Shown: positions 1 through 7,469 of the stretch, one piece after another | Position numbering within the stretch: the first letter of the stretch is position 1 | How the letters are laid out: each line of letters starts with the position of its first letter | NCBI GenBank assembly: GCA_018432315.1 | Contig: JAHDLB010000026.1 | Coordinates: 31,975-95,974, forward strand | Direction of reading: 5' to 3' | Origin: Anaerolineae bacterium | Lineage (GTDB): Bacteria; Chloroflexota; Anaerolineae; Aggregatilineales; Aggregatilineaceae | DNA length: 64,000 nucleotides | Position numbers and translations under genes: made by a program | Notes under the pieces: generated by a model | The model's input: only the letters and a program-made list of their open reading frames with translations | Databases searched by the model: none | What the model was told of the DNA's origin: nothing

Positions 1-1
1 G

Positions 2-772
2 CTGGCCTACAGCGTGGCCGCGTCGCTGGTCGAATCCATGTTGATCGGCGAGCACGTGTCGATGGTGGAGATGTTCGAGCTGCCACTCGTGGAGATCGGC
101 GGATCTCTGTTGGTGGGGGTGGCGTTCGGCCTGTTCCTGAACGTGTTCATGAGCCACATCCTGCACCACCACGACCCGCAGCATCGCCAGCACGACGCGA
201 TGGCGGTGTCGATTGGGCTGGTGCTGGTTTGCGCCGGGCTGTCGCACATGCTCGAACTGTCGCTCATCCTCACGACGATGACGATGGGGATCGTGATCGT
301 GAACACCAATCCCCACAACGGCCACTACATCCGCTTCACGATCGAGCACGCCGGGCCGGTGATCTACGTGCTGTTCTTCGCGCTGGTGGGCGCGGGGCTG
401 CACGTGGATACGCTGCCCGAAATGGGGCTGTTGGGGCTGTCCTACATCGTCCTGCGCGTGATCGGCAAATACGGCGGCGCGTGGCTGGGCGGCTTGCTCT
501 CCGGATCGCTGCCGCAGGTGCGCAACTACCTGGGGCTGGCGCTGCTATCGCAGGCCGGGGTGGCGATCGGGCTGGCCCTGAACGCCAGCCATCGATTCGC
601 CGGCCTGGGGCCGGCGGGCGCCGACCTGGCGCGGCTGGTGATCAATGTGGTCACCGCGACGACGTTCGTCGTCCAACTGGCCGGGCCGGTGCTGGTCAAG
701 GTCGCGATCGGCAGAGCGGGCGAGATCGGCAAGGCGGTCGACGAGACGCTGCTGCCCGATTTCGACGCGTGA
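2..772 (+). CDS. Cation:proton antiporter, CPA2-type, C-terminal part (5' end outside window)
   Basis: The reading frame is open from the first bases, so this is the C-terminal 256 residues of a longer integral membrane protein. It shows about seven hydrophobic segments, with Gly-rich helices and the loop motif SQAGVAIGLAL followed by a small-residue helix, which is typical of the Na+/H+ exchanger domain of the monovalent cation:proton antiporter-2 (KefB/GerN-like) family. A His-rich cytoplasmic stretch (HILHHHDPQHRQHD, near residue 60 of the visible part) is unusual and could bind metal, but that is only inference. There is no TrkA-N/RCK domain after the membrane part; the protein ends soon after the last helix. 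Ion specificity cannot be read from the fragment. Confidence 0.75.
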   Translation: MAYSVAASLVESMLIGEHVSMVEMFELPLVEIGGSLLVGVAFGLFLNVFMSHILHHHDPQHRQHDAMAVSIGLVLVCAGLSHMLELSLILTTMTMGIVIVNTNPHNGHYIRFTIEHAGPVIYVLFFALVGAGLHVDTLPEMGLLGLSYIVLRVIGKYGGAWLGGLLSGSLPQVRNYLGLALLSQAGVAIGLALNASHRFAGLGPAGADLARLVINVVTATTFVVQLAGPVLVKVAIGRAGEIGKAVDETLLPDFDA

Positions 773-899
773 CCGCCCGCTCACCCGGCGGGAGGGGTGA
801 GATGTGGTATGCTTATACTGAGGTCAGGTCCGATCTCCACGCTTCCCCACGCTTCCCGTTCGTTTCAATCACACACACTTTGAGCTAAGGAGAACACGT

Positions 900-1289
900 A
901 TGTTGAGGTTCCTGGCCGGTATCTTCGTGATACTGCACGGCCTGGTTCACCTATGGTATGTCACGCTGAGCGCCCGCCTCGTCGAGTACAAGCCTGATAT
1001 GGGCTGGACCGGCGAGTCGTGGCTGCTGACCGGCCCGATCGGCGATTCGGCGACGCGCGCGCTGGCGAGCGGCCTGTACGTCCTGGCGACCGTCGGGTTC
1101 GTCGCCGGGGGGATCGGCCTGCTCGCCCGGCAGGACTGGCGGGGCGCGGTCCTGGCCGGGTCGGCGGTGTTTTCTACCGTGATCATCGTCCTGTTCTGGG
1201 ACGGTAACACGAGCATGCTGGTCCAGAAGGGGCTGATCGGCCTGCTCATCAACCTGGGGTTTCTGGTGGCGCTGTTCGCGCTCAAATGA
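900..1289 (+). CDS. Small four-helix membrane protein, unknown function
   Basis: 129 residues with four predicted membrane helices (about residues 1-20, 53-75, 83-103 and 108-128). The start is an ATG preceded by a clear ribosome-binding site (AAGGAGA at 889-895). The size and helix layout resemble DoxX-like or DUF-type small membrane proteins, but I see no diagnostic motif and give no function. The 127 bases before it hold a TATACT-like -10 element near 829. It stands alone: the antiporter ends 127 bp upstream and the haem-binding gene starts 68 bp downstream on the same strand. Confidence 0.6.
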   Translation: MLRFLAGIFVILHGLVHLWYVTLSARLVEYKPDMGWTGESWLLTGPIGDSATRALASGLYVLATVGFVAGGIGLLARQDWRGAVLAGSAVFSTVIIVLFWDGNTSMLVQKGLIGLLINLGFLVALFALK

Positions 1290-1357
1290 CCGGCCCCGGC
1301 GGCGGAAATGTGTGGGCATGAAGCCGCGCGTGCGTATAATCTCCCCAGGAGCGCGCC

Positions 1358-1897
1358 ATGCACACCTTTTTTTCGCTGCCACCTGCCCACCGCTTCACCC
1401 GCCGCTGGTGGGTCCGCACGCTGTCGATCAACGCGGCCATCGTCGTCGCCGCGTTTGGGTTGATCCAGCTCGTCCCGGTCGGGCGCGACAACCCGCCCAC
1501 CCTGCGCGAGCCGGCGTGGGACGCGCCGCAAACGCGCGAGCTGGCGGTGGGCGCGTGCTTCGACTGTCACAGCAACGAAACCGCGTGGCCATGGTACGCG
1601 CGCGTCGCGCCCGTCTCGTGGGTGATCGGGTACGACGTGGTCGAGGGCCGCGAGGCGCTCAACTTCTCCGAGTGGGACCGGCACGCCCGCTCCGAGACGG
1701 TCGATCCGGACGATCCCTTCCCGCCCAAAACGCTCAGCGAGCGCATCGAAGACGAGATTCGCAACGGGACCATGCCGCCCGGCACGTACCAGTTGATGCA
1801 CCCGGAAGCGCGGCTGAGCGAGGCCGAAAAGGAAGCGCTGATCGCCGGGCTGATCGCCACCGTCCGGCAGAGCCAGGACGCCCCGCCCGCCGAGTAA
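1358..1897 (+). CDS. Membrane-anchored haem-binding domain protein (Haem_bd-like)
   Basis: 179 residues: an N-terminal membrane helix (about 23-43) followed by an exported domain carrying one CxxCH haem motif in the context ACFDCHSNE near residue 66. The order CxxCHS, then W-P/WY-A-x-V-A-P-x-S-W, then a second helix-rich half with a conserved NGTMPPGTYQLMHPEARLSEAEK segment matches the haem-binding domain family PF14376 (known from short periplasmic or outer-face proteins). Inference: a covalently attached c-type haem on the outer face of the membrane. No partner redox gene sits beside it, and the physiological partner is unknown. Confidence 0.7.
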   Translation: MHTFFSLPPAHRFTRRWWVRTLSINAAIVVAAFGLIQLVPVGRDNPPTLREPAWDAPQTRELAVGACFDCHSNETAWPWYARVAPVSWVIGYDVVEGREALNFSEWDRHARSETVDPDDPFPPKTLSERIEDEIRNGTMPPGTYQLMHPEARLSEAEKEALIAGLIATVRQSQDAPPAE

Positions 1898-1926
1898 TTC
1901 AATGAGCACAATTTGACGAGGCACTC

Positions 1927-2496
1927 ATGACCTATCACGACCTGCTCGCCGCCGCGCAGCAGAACCCCGCGGAAGCCGATTTCCACACGCTGCGTATGGC
2001 CTACGCGCGCTCGGAGGCATACGCCCCGTACAGCCACGACGTCGAGGCGGTCGAGGCGCTGCGCGAGGCGCTGCCCGCCGCCGACTTCGAGGCCGCGCTG
2101 GCGGCTATCGCCCGCCTGTTGGAGGCGAGCTACCTCGACATCGAGGCGCACATCGCGGCGGACTACGTCTACACGCGGCTGGACCGGCCCGACCGCTCGG
2201 TCTACCATCGCGGATTCGCCCAGGGGCTGCTGGGCGCCATTTACGACACCGGGGATGGGCGCGCATTCGATACGGCGTTCATCGTCCTCGCCATCCCGGA
2301 GGAATATACCGTGCTGCGCATGATGGGGCTGCGACCCAGCGGGCAGGCGCTGGTCGAGCACGAGGGGCACTGGTTCGACGTGATCGACGCCACCCACGCG
2401 CAAACCGGCGTCCCGGCGAAGGTCCACTTCAACATCGACATCCCGCACGCGTGGCTGCAGCACCACGGGCCGGGGCACGATCACGGCGCGGAATAG
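1927..2496 (+). CDS. DUF4919 family protein
   Basis: 189 residues, no signal peptide and no membrane helix. The N-terminal YHDLLAAAQQNPAEADFHTLRMAYARSEAYAPYS pattern and the later AFIVLAIPEEYTVLRMMGL segment match proteins annotated as DUF4919, whose function is unknown. The C-terminus is His-rich (HAWLQHHGPGHDHGAE), which suggests metal binding, though this tail is not part of the family core as I know it. The start ATG is preceded by GACGAGGCACTC. It follows the haem-binding gene by 29 bp on the same strand, so the two may be cotranscribed. Confidence 0.6.
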   Translation: MTYHDLLAAAQQNPAEADFHTLRMAYARSEAYAPYSHDVEAVEALREALPAADFEAALAAIARLLEASYLDIEAHIAADYVYTRLDRPDRSVYHRGFAQGLLGAIYDTGDGRAFDTAFIVLAIPEEYTVLRMMGLRPSGQALVEHEGHWFDVIDATHAQTGVPAKVHFNIDIPHAWLQHHGPGHDHGAE

Positions 2497-2591
2497 GGCA
2501 CGCCCGCCGGACCACTTGCTTGAATCGCCCCGTAAACGGACGTACTATTCAAGAAAGGCGGCCATCGCCCTGCAGATTAACAGGAGGGGCT

Positions 2592-3506
2592 ATGAACAGG
2601 CGCATGTTGGTCGTGTTCGTGGGGATTGTCCTCGTGCTTCACGGGTCACTGCTGGCCGGCCCGCCCGTCTCCCAGGCGCAGCCGGATTCCACTCCCTTCC
2701 GCATCGATTTCCTGACCGGGACGGACGGCACCGACAACACGCTGGTCATCGAGCTGTTCGGCCCGGACGCCCCAGAGCCGTTCTGGCGCGTGACCGCCGC
2801 CGAAGGCCCCGGCGATCTCCAGCCCGGCCAGCTCAACAGCTACACCTTCCCGATTCCGGTGACGTTTTGCGACGTGGTCCAGGTGCACGTGCTCAAACCG
2901 GCGAACGTGCTGGCCGGTGACGATGCCTGGGACATCCGCGAGTTTTACGTGTACGTGGACGATACCCAGGTCGCGTTCGACCGGGTTGCCTACGAGGTCT
3001 TTTCGCCGTTCACCACCACGCACTGGCCGATCAACGTCAACTGGCAGGGCACCGAGGCGTACCAATCGCGCTGCGGCGTGGCGGCGCTGCCCTCCATCGC
3101 CGGCGACCTGATCCCGGTGGGGCCGGGGGCGTTCTCGGTGATCAACACGCCGGCGTTCATCCTGCCGCCGCTGGACCTCAACGCCATGCCGGTCGCCGCG
3201 CCGACGGCGGTCCCCAGCCCGCCCGCTCCGGCCCAGGCGATCACGTGCCCCGGCTTTCTGCCGTCGCGCCTGCAGATCAATCACCAGGGGCGCGTGCTCC
3301 CCGGCGCGGCCAACAACCTGCGCAGCGCGCCCACGACCAACAGCCAACTGCTCGGCCAGCTTCCGGGCGGGAGCGTGTTCAGCGTGCTGGAAGGGCCAAG
3401 CTGCGACCAGGCCGGGATCGCGTGGTGGCGCGTCTCGTTCCAGAGCCTGACCGGGTGGACAGGCGAGGGCCAGGGCGACACCTACTGGGTGGAACCGGTG
3501 CCCTAG
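2592..3506 (+). CDS. Secreted protein with C-terminal bacterial SH3 domain
   Basis: 304 residues. I chose the ATG at 2592 because AGGAGGGG lies just before it and the protein then begins with a normal signal peptide (about residues 1-30, ending in SQAQ). The middle part is a beta-rich domain with no family I recognise. A short Pro/Ala linker (about residues 200-220) leads to a C-terminal SH3-like domain (LRSAPTTNSQLLGQLPGG, then WWRVSFQSLTGWTGEG) of the SH3b class seen in cell-wall or glycan-associated proteins. Two other proteins in this window (16180-17778 and 31353-34133) carry the same type of SH3 cassette. The exported location is inferred from the signal peptide. Confidence 0.7.
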   Translation: MNRRMLVVFVGIVLVLHGSLLAGPPVSQAQPDSTPFRIDFLTGTDGTDNTLVIELFGPDAPEPFWRVTAAEGPGDLQPGQLNSYTFPIPVTFCDVVQVHVLKPANVLAGDDAWDIREFYVYVDDTQVAFDRVAYEVFSPFTTTHWPINVNWQGTEAYQSRCGVAALPSIAGDLIPVGPGAFSVINTPAFILPPLDLNAMPVAAPTAVPSPPAPAQAITCPGFLPSRLQINHQGRVLPGAANNLRSAPTTNSQLLGQLPGGSVFSVLEGPSCDQAGIAWWRVSFQSLTGWTGEGQGDTYWVEPVP

Positions 3507-3552
3507 ATCGCCTGGTGGCCGGGCACAGGGGCGCGGCGACCTGCCCGGCGAT

Positions 3553-4386
3553 CTACGGCCCGTGGCGGCGAATGGCCTCGGACACGTCGGCGTTGAAGAC
3601 GAAGTCGTCGACGGTGAAGACGGCCCAGGGCGTGCCCTCGTCTTCCCAGGTCACGGACATCACGCGGGGGAGCGTCAGGCCGTGGAAGCTGCCCCATTCG
3701 CTCGCCTCGCAGATCCAGCGGATTTTCTCGCCGTCCTTGTCCTTGTAGCGCATGGCCTCCATGGTGGTCAGCAGGCCGGTGTCCGGGTCGAAGTGGACGG
3801 TGAACGAGTCTTCGCCGTCCTCGAACGGCACGACGAGGCGGGCGGTCGTGTCGTCGATCGCTTCCCAGCGGACGCGCGGATCGGTGAGGAAGATCGACGG
3901 CAGGGCCATCGACTCGCCCCACAGGCCCAGGTTGGCGGCCTGGTTGACTTTCGGCTCGTTCTCGACCGTGCCGAAGGGCAACTCCAGCCGGCTGTTGCCG
4001 TCCAGGTAAAACTCGTTGACCTTCATCAGCGTCTGGCCGAAGAGGGTCAGCTCGATGTAGTGGCGGTAATTCTGCCCGGCCTCGTGAATGAACCGGTAGC
4101 GCGCCGGGAACGTGATCCCGCCGAAGCGCATCTTGGCCGGGCCGGTGAGCACCGCCGACTCGATCACCGGGATCGACTCCCCGGCGACGGCCCGGTAGAA
4201 GCGCGCGACCGGCGCGGGCAGGTCGTCCGGCAGCGGGACAGTCTGGTCCAGCGTGGTGTCGGCGGGATAGGTGGGCAGCGGGTCCGGCGTCACCTGGAGG
4301 CCGATCCAGCCCACGAGCGCTATGACGAGCACCAGCGCGATCAGCACGAGGGCGAGGAGTGCGATCATTTTGCCGATCCTTTTCAT
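3553..4386 (-). CDS. DUF6920/DUF6544-type membrane-anchored protein
   Basis: 277 residues. The start ATG at 4386 has GAGGAAAG just upstream, and the protein then opens with a Lys-rich end and one membrane helix (about residues 7-30). The exported part shows LPDDLPAPVARFYRAV, then RFGGITFPARYRF, WEAIDDTTARLVVPF and FDPDTGLLTTMEAMRYKD, the pattern of proteins annotated as DUF6544/DUF6920. Function is unknown. It lies downstream of, and on the same strand as, the TetR/ABC-2 operon, separated by 127 bp that contain the cloverleaf element at 4431-4508. It may therefore be a fourth gene of that operon or independently expressed. Confidence 0.65.
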   Translation of the reverse strand: MKRIGKMIALLALVLIALVLVIALVGWIGLQVTPDPLPTYPADTTLDQTVPLPDDLPAPVARFYRAVAGESIPVIESAVLTGPAKMRFGGITFPARYRFIHEAGQNYRHYIELTLFGQTLMKVNEFYLDGNSRLELPFGTVENEPKVNQAANLGLWGESMALPSIFLTDPRVRWEAIDDTTARLVVPFEDGEDSFTVHFDPDTGLLTTMEAMRYKDKDGEKIRWICEASEWGSFHGLTLPRVMSVTWEDEGTPWAVFTVDDFVFNADVSEAIRRHGP

Positions 4387-4430
4387 CTTGGCTTTCCTCG
4401 ATTCTACAGCACGAACGTGGCGCACGAACT

Positions 4431-4508
4431 GCCTCCCCCCTGCCGGCTGAAAGCCGGAGCCCCTCGCCGGGGCGAGGGGCCGCAACCGACGGTTGCCAGG
4501 GGGGAGGC
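4431..4508. repeat. Cloverleaf inverted-repeat element A
   Basis: A 78-base intergenic element. A perfect 12-bp outer stem (4431-4442 with 4497-4508) encloses three hairpins in a row: 4443-4457 (6 bp, loop GAA), 4459-4480 (10 bp, loop GG) and 4482-4496 (6 bp, loop GAC). Only A4458 and C4481 are unpaired at the junction. It begins 5 bp beyond the stop codon of the ABC-2 permease. It is not a tRNA: it has no anticodon-arm or T-arm consensus and no CCA end. A second element with the same fold but different bases is at 30247-30324. Likely a REP/MITE-like extragenic repeat; mobility is inference. Confidence 0.8.
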
Positions 4509-4513
4509 GCCGG

Positions 4514-5665
4514 TCAGATCGTCGCCCGGCCCGCCGTGCGCGAGGAGAGCATAATCACCAACGCCGCAAAGAGCAAGATCGCCCCCAACGGTCCCGCCAC
4601 GTCGAGCAGCGACTCGCCCTTGATCATCACGTCGCGCAGCGCCTGGTTGGCGTAGGTCAACGGCATCAGCTTCGACAGCGGCTGAAGCCAGCGCGGCATG
4701 TCCTCGATCTGCCAGATCACCCCGCCGAGCAGCCCTTGCGACACGACGACCAGCGGCACGAACTGGAGCACCTGGAACTCGTTCTGCGCGAACGTGCTCA
4801 GGAAGATGCCCAGGTTCACCGACACGGCGACCAGCAGCACCTCCACGACGAAGATGTTGAGCAGGTTGCCTGCGTAGTGGATGTCCAGCACGAACACCGT
4901 GAACAGCAGCGTGATCGCGCCCTGGATGAGGCCGAACAGCAAAAAGCCGCCCATGTAGCCCAGGATGATCTCGTGCGCGCGGATGGGCGTCGCCTGGAGC
5001 CGTTCGAGCGTCCCCGCCAGGCGCTCGCGCAGAAACGAGACGCACGTCAGCAGGAAGACGAAGAAGAACACGAGGAAACCGATCAGCGCCGGGGCCATGT
5101 AGTCGAGCGTGTCGTATTCCGGCCCGCTGTGGATGTAGCGCGCGTCGATCGTCGCCGTCAGTTCGGGGAGATCGCTGGCCGTCGGGCTCGACGCCACCAG
5201 CACGAAGTTGTTGGCCGCCTGGAGCGCCACGCGCTCGAAGATCGTGCGCAGCCGGTCCGAGATCATCGGGTTGGAGCCTTCGAAGGTCACGCGCAGCGCC
5301 AGGTGCCGCGTCTGCGTGACCTGCGTCGTGAAGTCCGGCCCGACCATGATCACCGCGTCCGCGCTGCCATCCTGCAGGCGGCGATCGGCCTCGCTGGCCG
5401 TCATCACCTCGGCCTCGAATTCCTCGAAGCCGCCCAACACCTCGGCCAGCCGGTCGCCCAGGTTGACGGCGCGGCCCACCAGCGTCACGCCCTGGTCGTC
5501 GTTGACGATCCCGACGACGAGCTTCCCCGGCTCGGCCCGGATCAGAATCCCCAGGAAGCTGAGCAGAATCACCGGCACGACGACGATCAGCGCCAGCGTC
5601 CGGCGGTCGGCCATCATCTGCTGGACCACGCGCCGGGCCAGGATCAGGGTGCGGTTAGTGCTCAT
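4514..5665 (-). CDS. ABC-2 type transporter permease
   Basis: 383 residues. One N-terminal membrane helix (about 22-42), a large extracytoplasmic domain (about 45-190), then five C-terminal helices: the layout of ABC-2 exporter permeases of the YhhJ/YbhS/YbhR class. Sequence signatures include LARRVVQQMMADRRTLALIVVVP at the N-terminus and the amphipathic RERLAGTLERLQATPIRAHEIILGY segment before the membrane domain. Its start overlaps the end of the ATPase gene by 11 bp, indicating translational coupling. With the ATPase it should form a drug or lipid exporter in the cytoplasmic membrane; the substrate is unknown. Control by the upstream TetR regulator is likely. Confidence 0.88.
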   Translation of the reverse strand: MSTNRTLILARRVVQQMMADRRTLALIVVVPVILLSFLGILIRAEPGKLVVGIVNDDQGVTLVGRAVNLGDRLAEVLGGFEEFEAEVMTASEADRRLQDGSADAVIMVGPDFTTQVTQTRHLALRVTFEGSNPMISDRLRTIFERVALQAANNFVLVASSPTASDLPELTATIDARYIHSGPEYDTLDYMAPALIGFLVFFFVFLLTCVSFLRERLAGTLERLQATPIRAHEIILGYMGGFLLFGLIQGAITLLFTVFVLDIHYAGNLLNIFVVEVLLVAVSVNLGIFLSTFAQNEFQVLQFVPLVVVSQGLLGGVIWQIEDMPRWLQPLSKLMPLTYANQALRDVMIKGESLLDVAGPLGAILLFAALVIMLSSRTAGRATI

Positions 5666-6389
5666 TGTTGCTGACTCCTCTCTGCTCGGCGAAAACCAGG
5701 AACGCCTCTTCGACGGTGTCGCAGCCCGCCTGCTCGCGCAGCGCCGCAGCGGTGCCCTCGGCGATGAGCTGCCCGCTCCGCACGAACCCCAGCCGGTCGC
5801 AGCGCTCGGCCTCGTCCATCACGTGGCTGGAGACGATCAGCGTGATCCCTCGCTCGGTCATGGCGCGAAAGTGCGCCCAGAACTGGACGCGAAGCTGCGG
5901 GTCGACGCCGACGGTCGGCTCGTCGAGCAGGATCACGTCCGGCTGGTGGGCCATCACGCTTGCCAGCGAGACGCGCTGGCGCATCCCGCCGGACAGCGTC
6001 GCTACCCGGCTGTCGCGCCGCTGCGCCAGATCCACGAACGCGATCGCGGCGTCGATGGCGTCCCGGTCGCGGCAGCCCATCAACCCGGCGAAAAAAGCCA
6101 CGTTCTGGAACACCGTCAGCTCGTCGTACAGCGCCGACGCCTGGGTCATGTAGCCCACGCGCGCCAGGATGTTTTTGTCCGGCATCGCGTGGCCCAGCAC
6201 GGTCACGCTGCCCGAGTCGGGCGCCAGCAGGCCGACGATCGTCCGGATCAGCGTGCTCTTCCCGGCGCCGTTCGGACCCAGCAACCCGTAGATCTCGCCC
6301 CGGTGGGCTTTGAGAGTCAGCCCCTCGAGCGCGTGGACGGTCCCGAACCGCTTGTGAACCTCGTTGACTTCGACAGCGTAGCCGGTCAT
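5655..6389 (-). CDS. ABC transporter ATP-binding protein of the TetR-controlled exporter
   Basis: 244 residues from the ATG at 6389, preceded by AAAGGA; an upstream in-frame start would enter the TetR gene. All nucleotide-binding motifs are intact: Walker A GPNGAGKST (38-46), Q-loop Q83, signature LSGGMRQR (132-139), Walker B VILLDE (152-157) and switch H189. Family resemblance is to ATPases of ABC-2 exporters (CcmA/YbhF-like). The ATG overlaps the TetR stop codon (ATGA, 6386-6389), and its own end overlaps the permease start, so the three genes form one tightly coupled operon. Confidence 0.92.
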   Translation of the reverse strand: MTGYAVEVNEVHKRFGTVHALEGLTLKAHRGEIYGLLGPNGAGKSTLIRTIVGLLAPDSGSVTVLGHAMPDKNILARVGYMTQASALYDELTVFQNVAFFAGLMGCRDRDAIDAAIAFVDLAQRRDSRVATLSGGMRQRVSLASVMAHQPDVILLDEPTVGVDPQLRVQFWAHFRAMTERGITLIVSSHVMDEAERCDRLGFVRSGQLIAEGTAAALREQAGCDTVEEAFLVFAEQRGVSNNEH

Positions 6390-7027
6390 GACTCGGTCCT
6401 TTCTGACGCGGAATCGCCGCCCGGCGCCGCCAGCCCGTCCAGCAGCGCATCGACCAGCAGCGCGCTCCACTCCGCGCGGGAATAGGCGCCGAAGATGCTG
6501 CGCGGCGCGAGCTGCTCGGTGACGAGGAACCCGAGCACGAGGCTCGCCATCAGGCGCAGGAGCACGAGCGGGTCGGTGGGCTTGAGGCCGGGCAGGGTCT
6601 GCACCCGGTTGAGCACCGCAAACATCCGGGGAAACAATTCGTCTGTCAGCAGCTCCTGCACGTTCCGCCCCTCGAACTCACGCATGTCGATCTGCACCAG
6701 CTGGATGAAATCGTAGTGGCGCGGCATGACCTCAAACACGGCCCCCAGCGCGGCCCGCATGAAGTCCGGCGCCGTCTCGGCGCGGCTGAACGCCTCGTCG
6801 AAGATGGCGAACAACTCGCCGTAAGGGTTCTGTTCCTCGATCAGCGCCTTGAAGATCGCCTCTTTGGTCGGGAAGTGGTTGTACAACCCGGCCACGGCGC
6901 GGCCACCGGCCTCCTGCGCGATGGCGCGCATGCTGGTGCCATTGAAGCCCTGGCTGATGAACAGCCGCCGGGCCGCGCTCAGGATCTCGGCGCGGGTGTG
7001 GTCGCCCCTGGTGGGGAATTCGGTCAT
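6386..7027 (-). CDS. TetR/AcrR family transcriptional regulator
   Basis: 213 residues from the ATG at 7027, chosen because GGAGGAAAGG ends directly before it. Longer in-frame starts would lie in the operator region. The N-terminal helix-turn-helix is typical: ILSAARRLFISQGFNGTSMRAIAQEAG, then AGLYNHFPTKEAIFKALI (about residues 15-65). The C-terminal ligand domain is unlike any I can name. It is the first gene of an operon with an ABC-2 exporter, and two inverted repeats sit in its promoter (7047-7062 and 7081-7098). The expected role is a repressor of itself and the exporter, released by an unknown ligand. Confidence 0.92.
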   Translation of the reverse strand: MTEFPTRGDHTRAEILSAARRLFISQGFNGTSMRAIAQEAGGRAVAGLYNHFPTKEAIFKALIEEQNPYGELFAIFDEAFSRAETAPDFMRAALGAVFEVMPRHYDFIQLVQIDMREFEGRNVQELLTDELFPRMFAVLNRVQTLPGLKPTDPLVLLRLMASLVLGFLVTEQLAPRSIFGAYSRAEWSALLVDALLDGLAAPGGDSASERTES

Positions 7028-7046
7028 CCTTTCCTCCGTGAGTGAC

Positions 7047-7062
7047 ATGAACGATTGTTCAT
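7047..7062. promoter_or_regulatory. Inverted repeat O2, candidate TetR operator
   Basis: ATGAAC-gatt-GTTCAT: two perfect 6-bp arms around 4 bp. It shares TGAACGA on the left arm with the palindrome at 7081-7098 and is centred 35 bp from it. It lies in the leader between the promoter and the regulator's start codon, so binding would block elongation or help a dimer pair bind. Confidence 0.65.
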
Positions 7063-7080
7063 ATTCCGGCACATTAAAAA

Positions 7081-7098
7081 TGAACGAGCGCTCGTTCA
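7081..7098. promoter_or_regulatory. Palindrome O1, candidate TetR operator
   Basis: TGAACGAGCGCTCGTTCA is a perfect 18-bp palindrome. It begins 5 bp downstream of the -10 element at 7104-7109 (minus strand), covering the expected transcription start. This is the position of a classical repressor operator and fits autoregulation by the adjacent TetR protein. Confidence 0.8.
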
Positions 7099-7103
7099 CA
7101 TCC

Positions 7104-7131
7104 AGTATACACCCTGCCCGGCAGATGTCAA
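7104..7131 (-). promoter_or_regulatory. Sigma70-type promoter of the TetR/ABC operon
   Basis: On the minus strand TTGACA (7126-7131, perfect -35) is followed by 16 bp and TATACT (7104-7109). The start point should fall at about 7096-7098, inside operator O1. It points into the TetR gene. Confidence 0.8.
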
Positions 7132-7141
7132 GCGGTTAGTC

Positions 7142-7171
7142 TTGCCTCACCTGCGAGGCATCCCCTATACT
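7142..7171 (+). promoter_or_regulatory. Promoter with internal inverted repeat for the small gene at 7212
   Basis: TTGCCT (7142-7147), 18 bp, TATACT (7166-7171). Between -35 and -10 lies TGCCTC-acctgc-GAGGCA (7143-7160), perfect 6-bp arms in the place where a repressor would occlude RNA polymerase. The site is divergent from the TetR promoter; the two -35 boxes are 10 bp apart. Confidence 0.55.
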
Positions 7172-7211
7172 GAAGGCAGGCTATCGCAACGCGCGGCACG
7201 GGAGGGCGCAC

Positions 7212-7454
7212 ATGGGAATGCTGATCATGCTGGCGGTGATCACCGGCGGGATAGCGCTCGTGGGGTGGCTGTTGGCGCAGGATCGCCCCAAACAAAAACG
7301 CCGCCCGGCGCAGCGGCGCGAGTACGCCGTCTACGAGGACGACACCGGCATCGAGACGCCGTTGGGCCTGGTGGACGATCCCGAAGACGAGTGGATCGAG
7401 TGGGCCATCATGGACGACATGCTCAACGACGGCGACGGGGATGGCTGGTGGTGA
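7212..7454 (+). CDS. Small membrane-anchored acidic protein, unknown function
   Basis: 80 residues. The ATG has GGGAGGG 7-13 bp upstream. One N-terminal helix (about residues 2-21), then a basic stretch (RPKQKRRPAQRR), then a strongly acidic tail ending in LNDGDGDGWW. I know no family for it. The divergent arrangement with the TetR operon and the shared short promoter region suggest it may answer to the same regulator, but its own inverted repeat differs from the TetR operators. It could be a small accessory protein of the exporter; this is speculative. Confidence 0.55.
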   Translation: MGMLIMLAVITGGIALVGWLLAQDRPKQKRRPAQRREYAVYEDDTGIETPLGLVDDPEDEWIEWAIMDDMLNDGDGDGWW

Positions 7455-7469
7455 ACGGCAGCCCGCGGC

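Noticed and set aside
4431..4508. tRNA or tmRNA gene
   Set aside because: The cloverleaf outline is there, but arm lengths are wrong (10-bp middle arm with 2-base loop), no TTCRA motif or CCA end.
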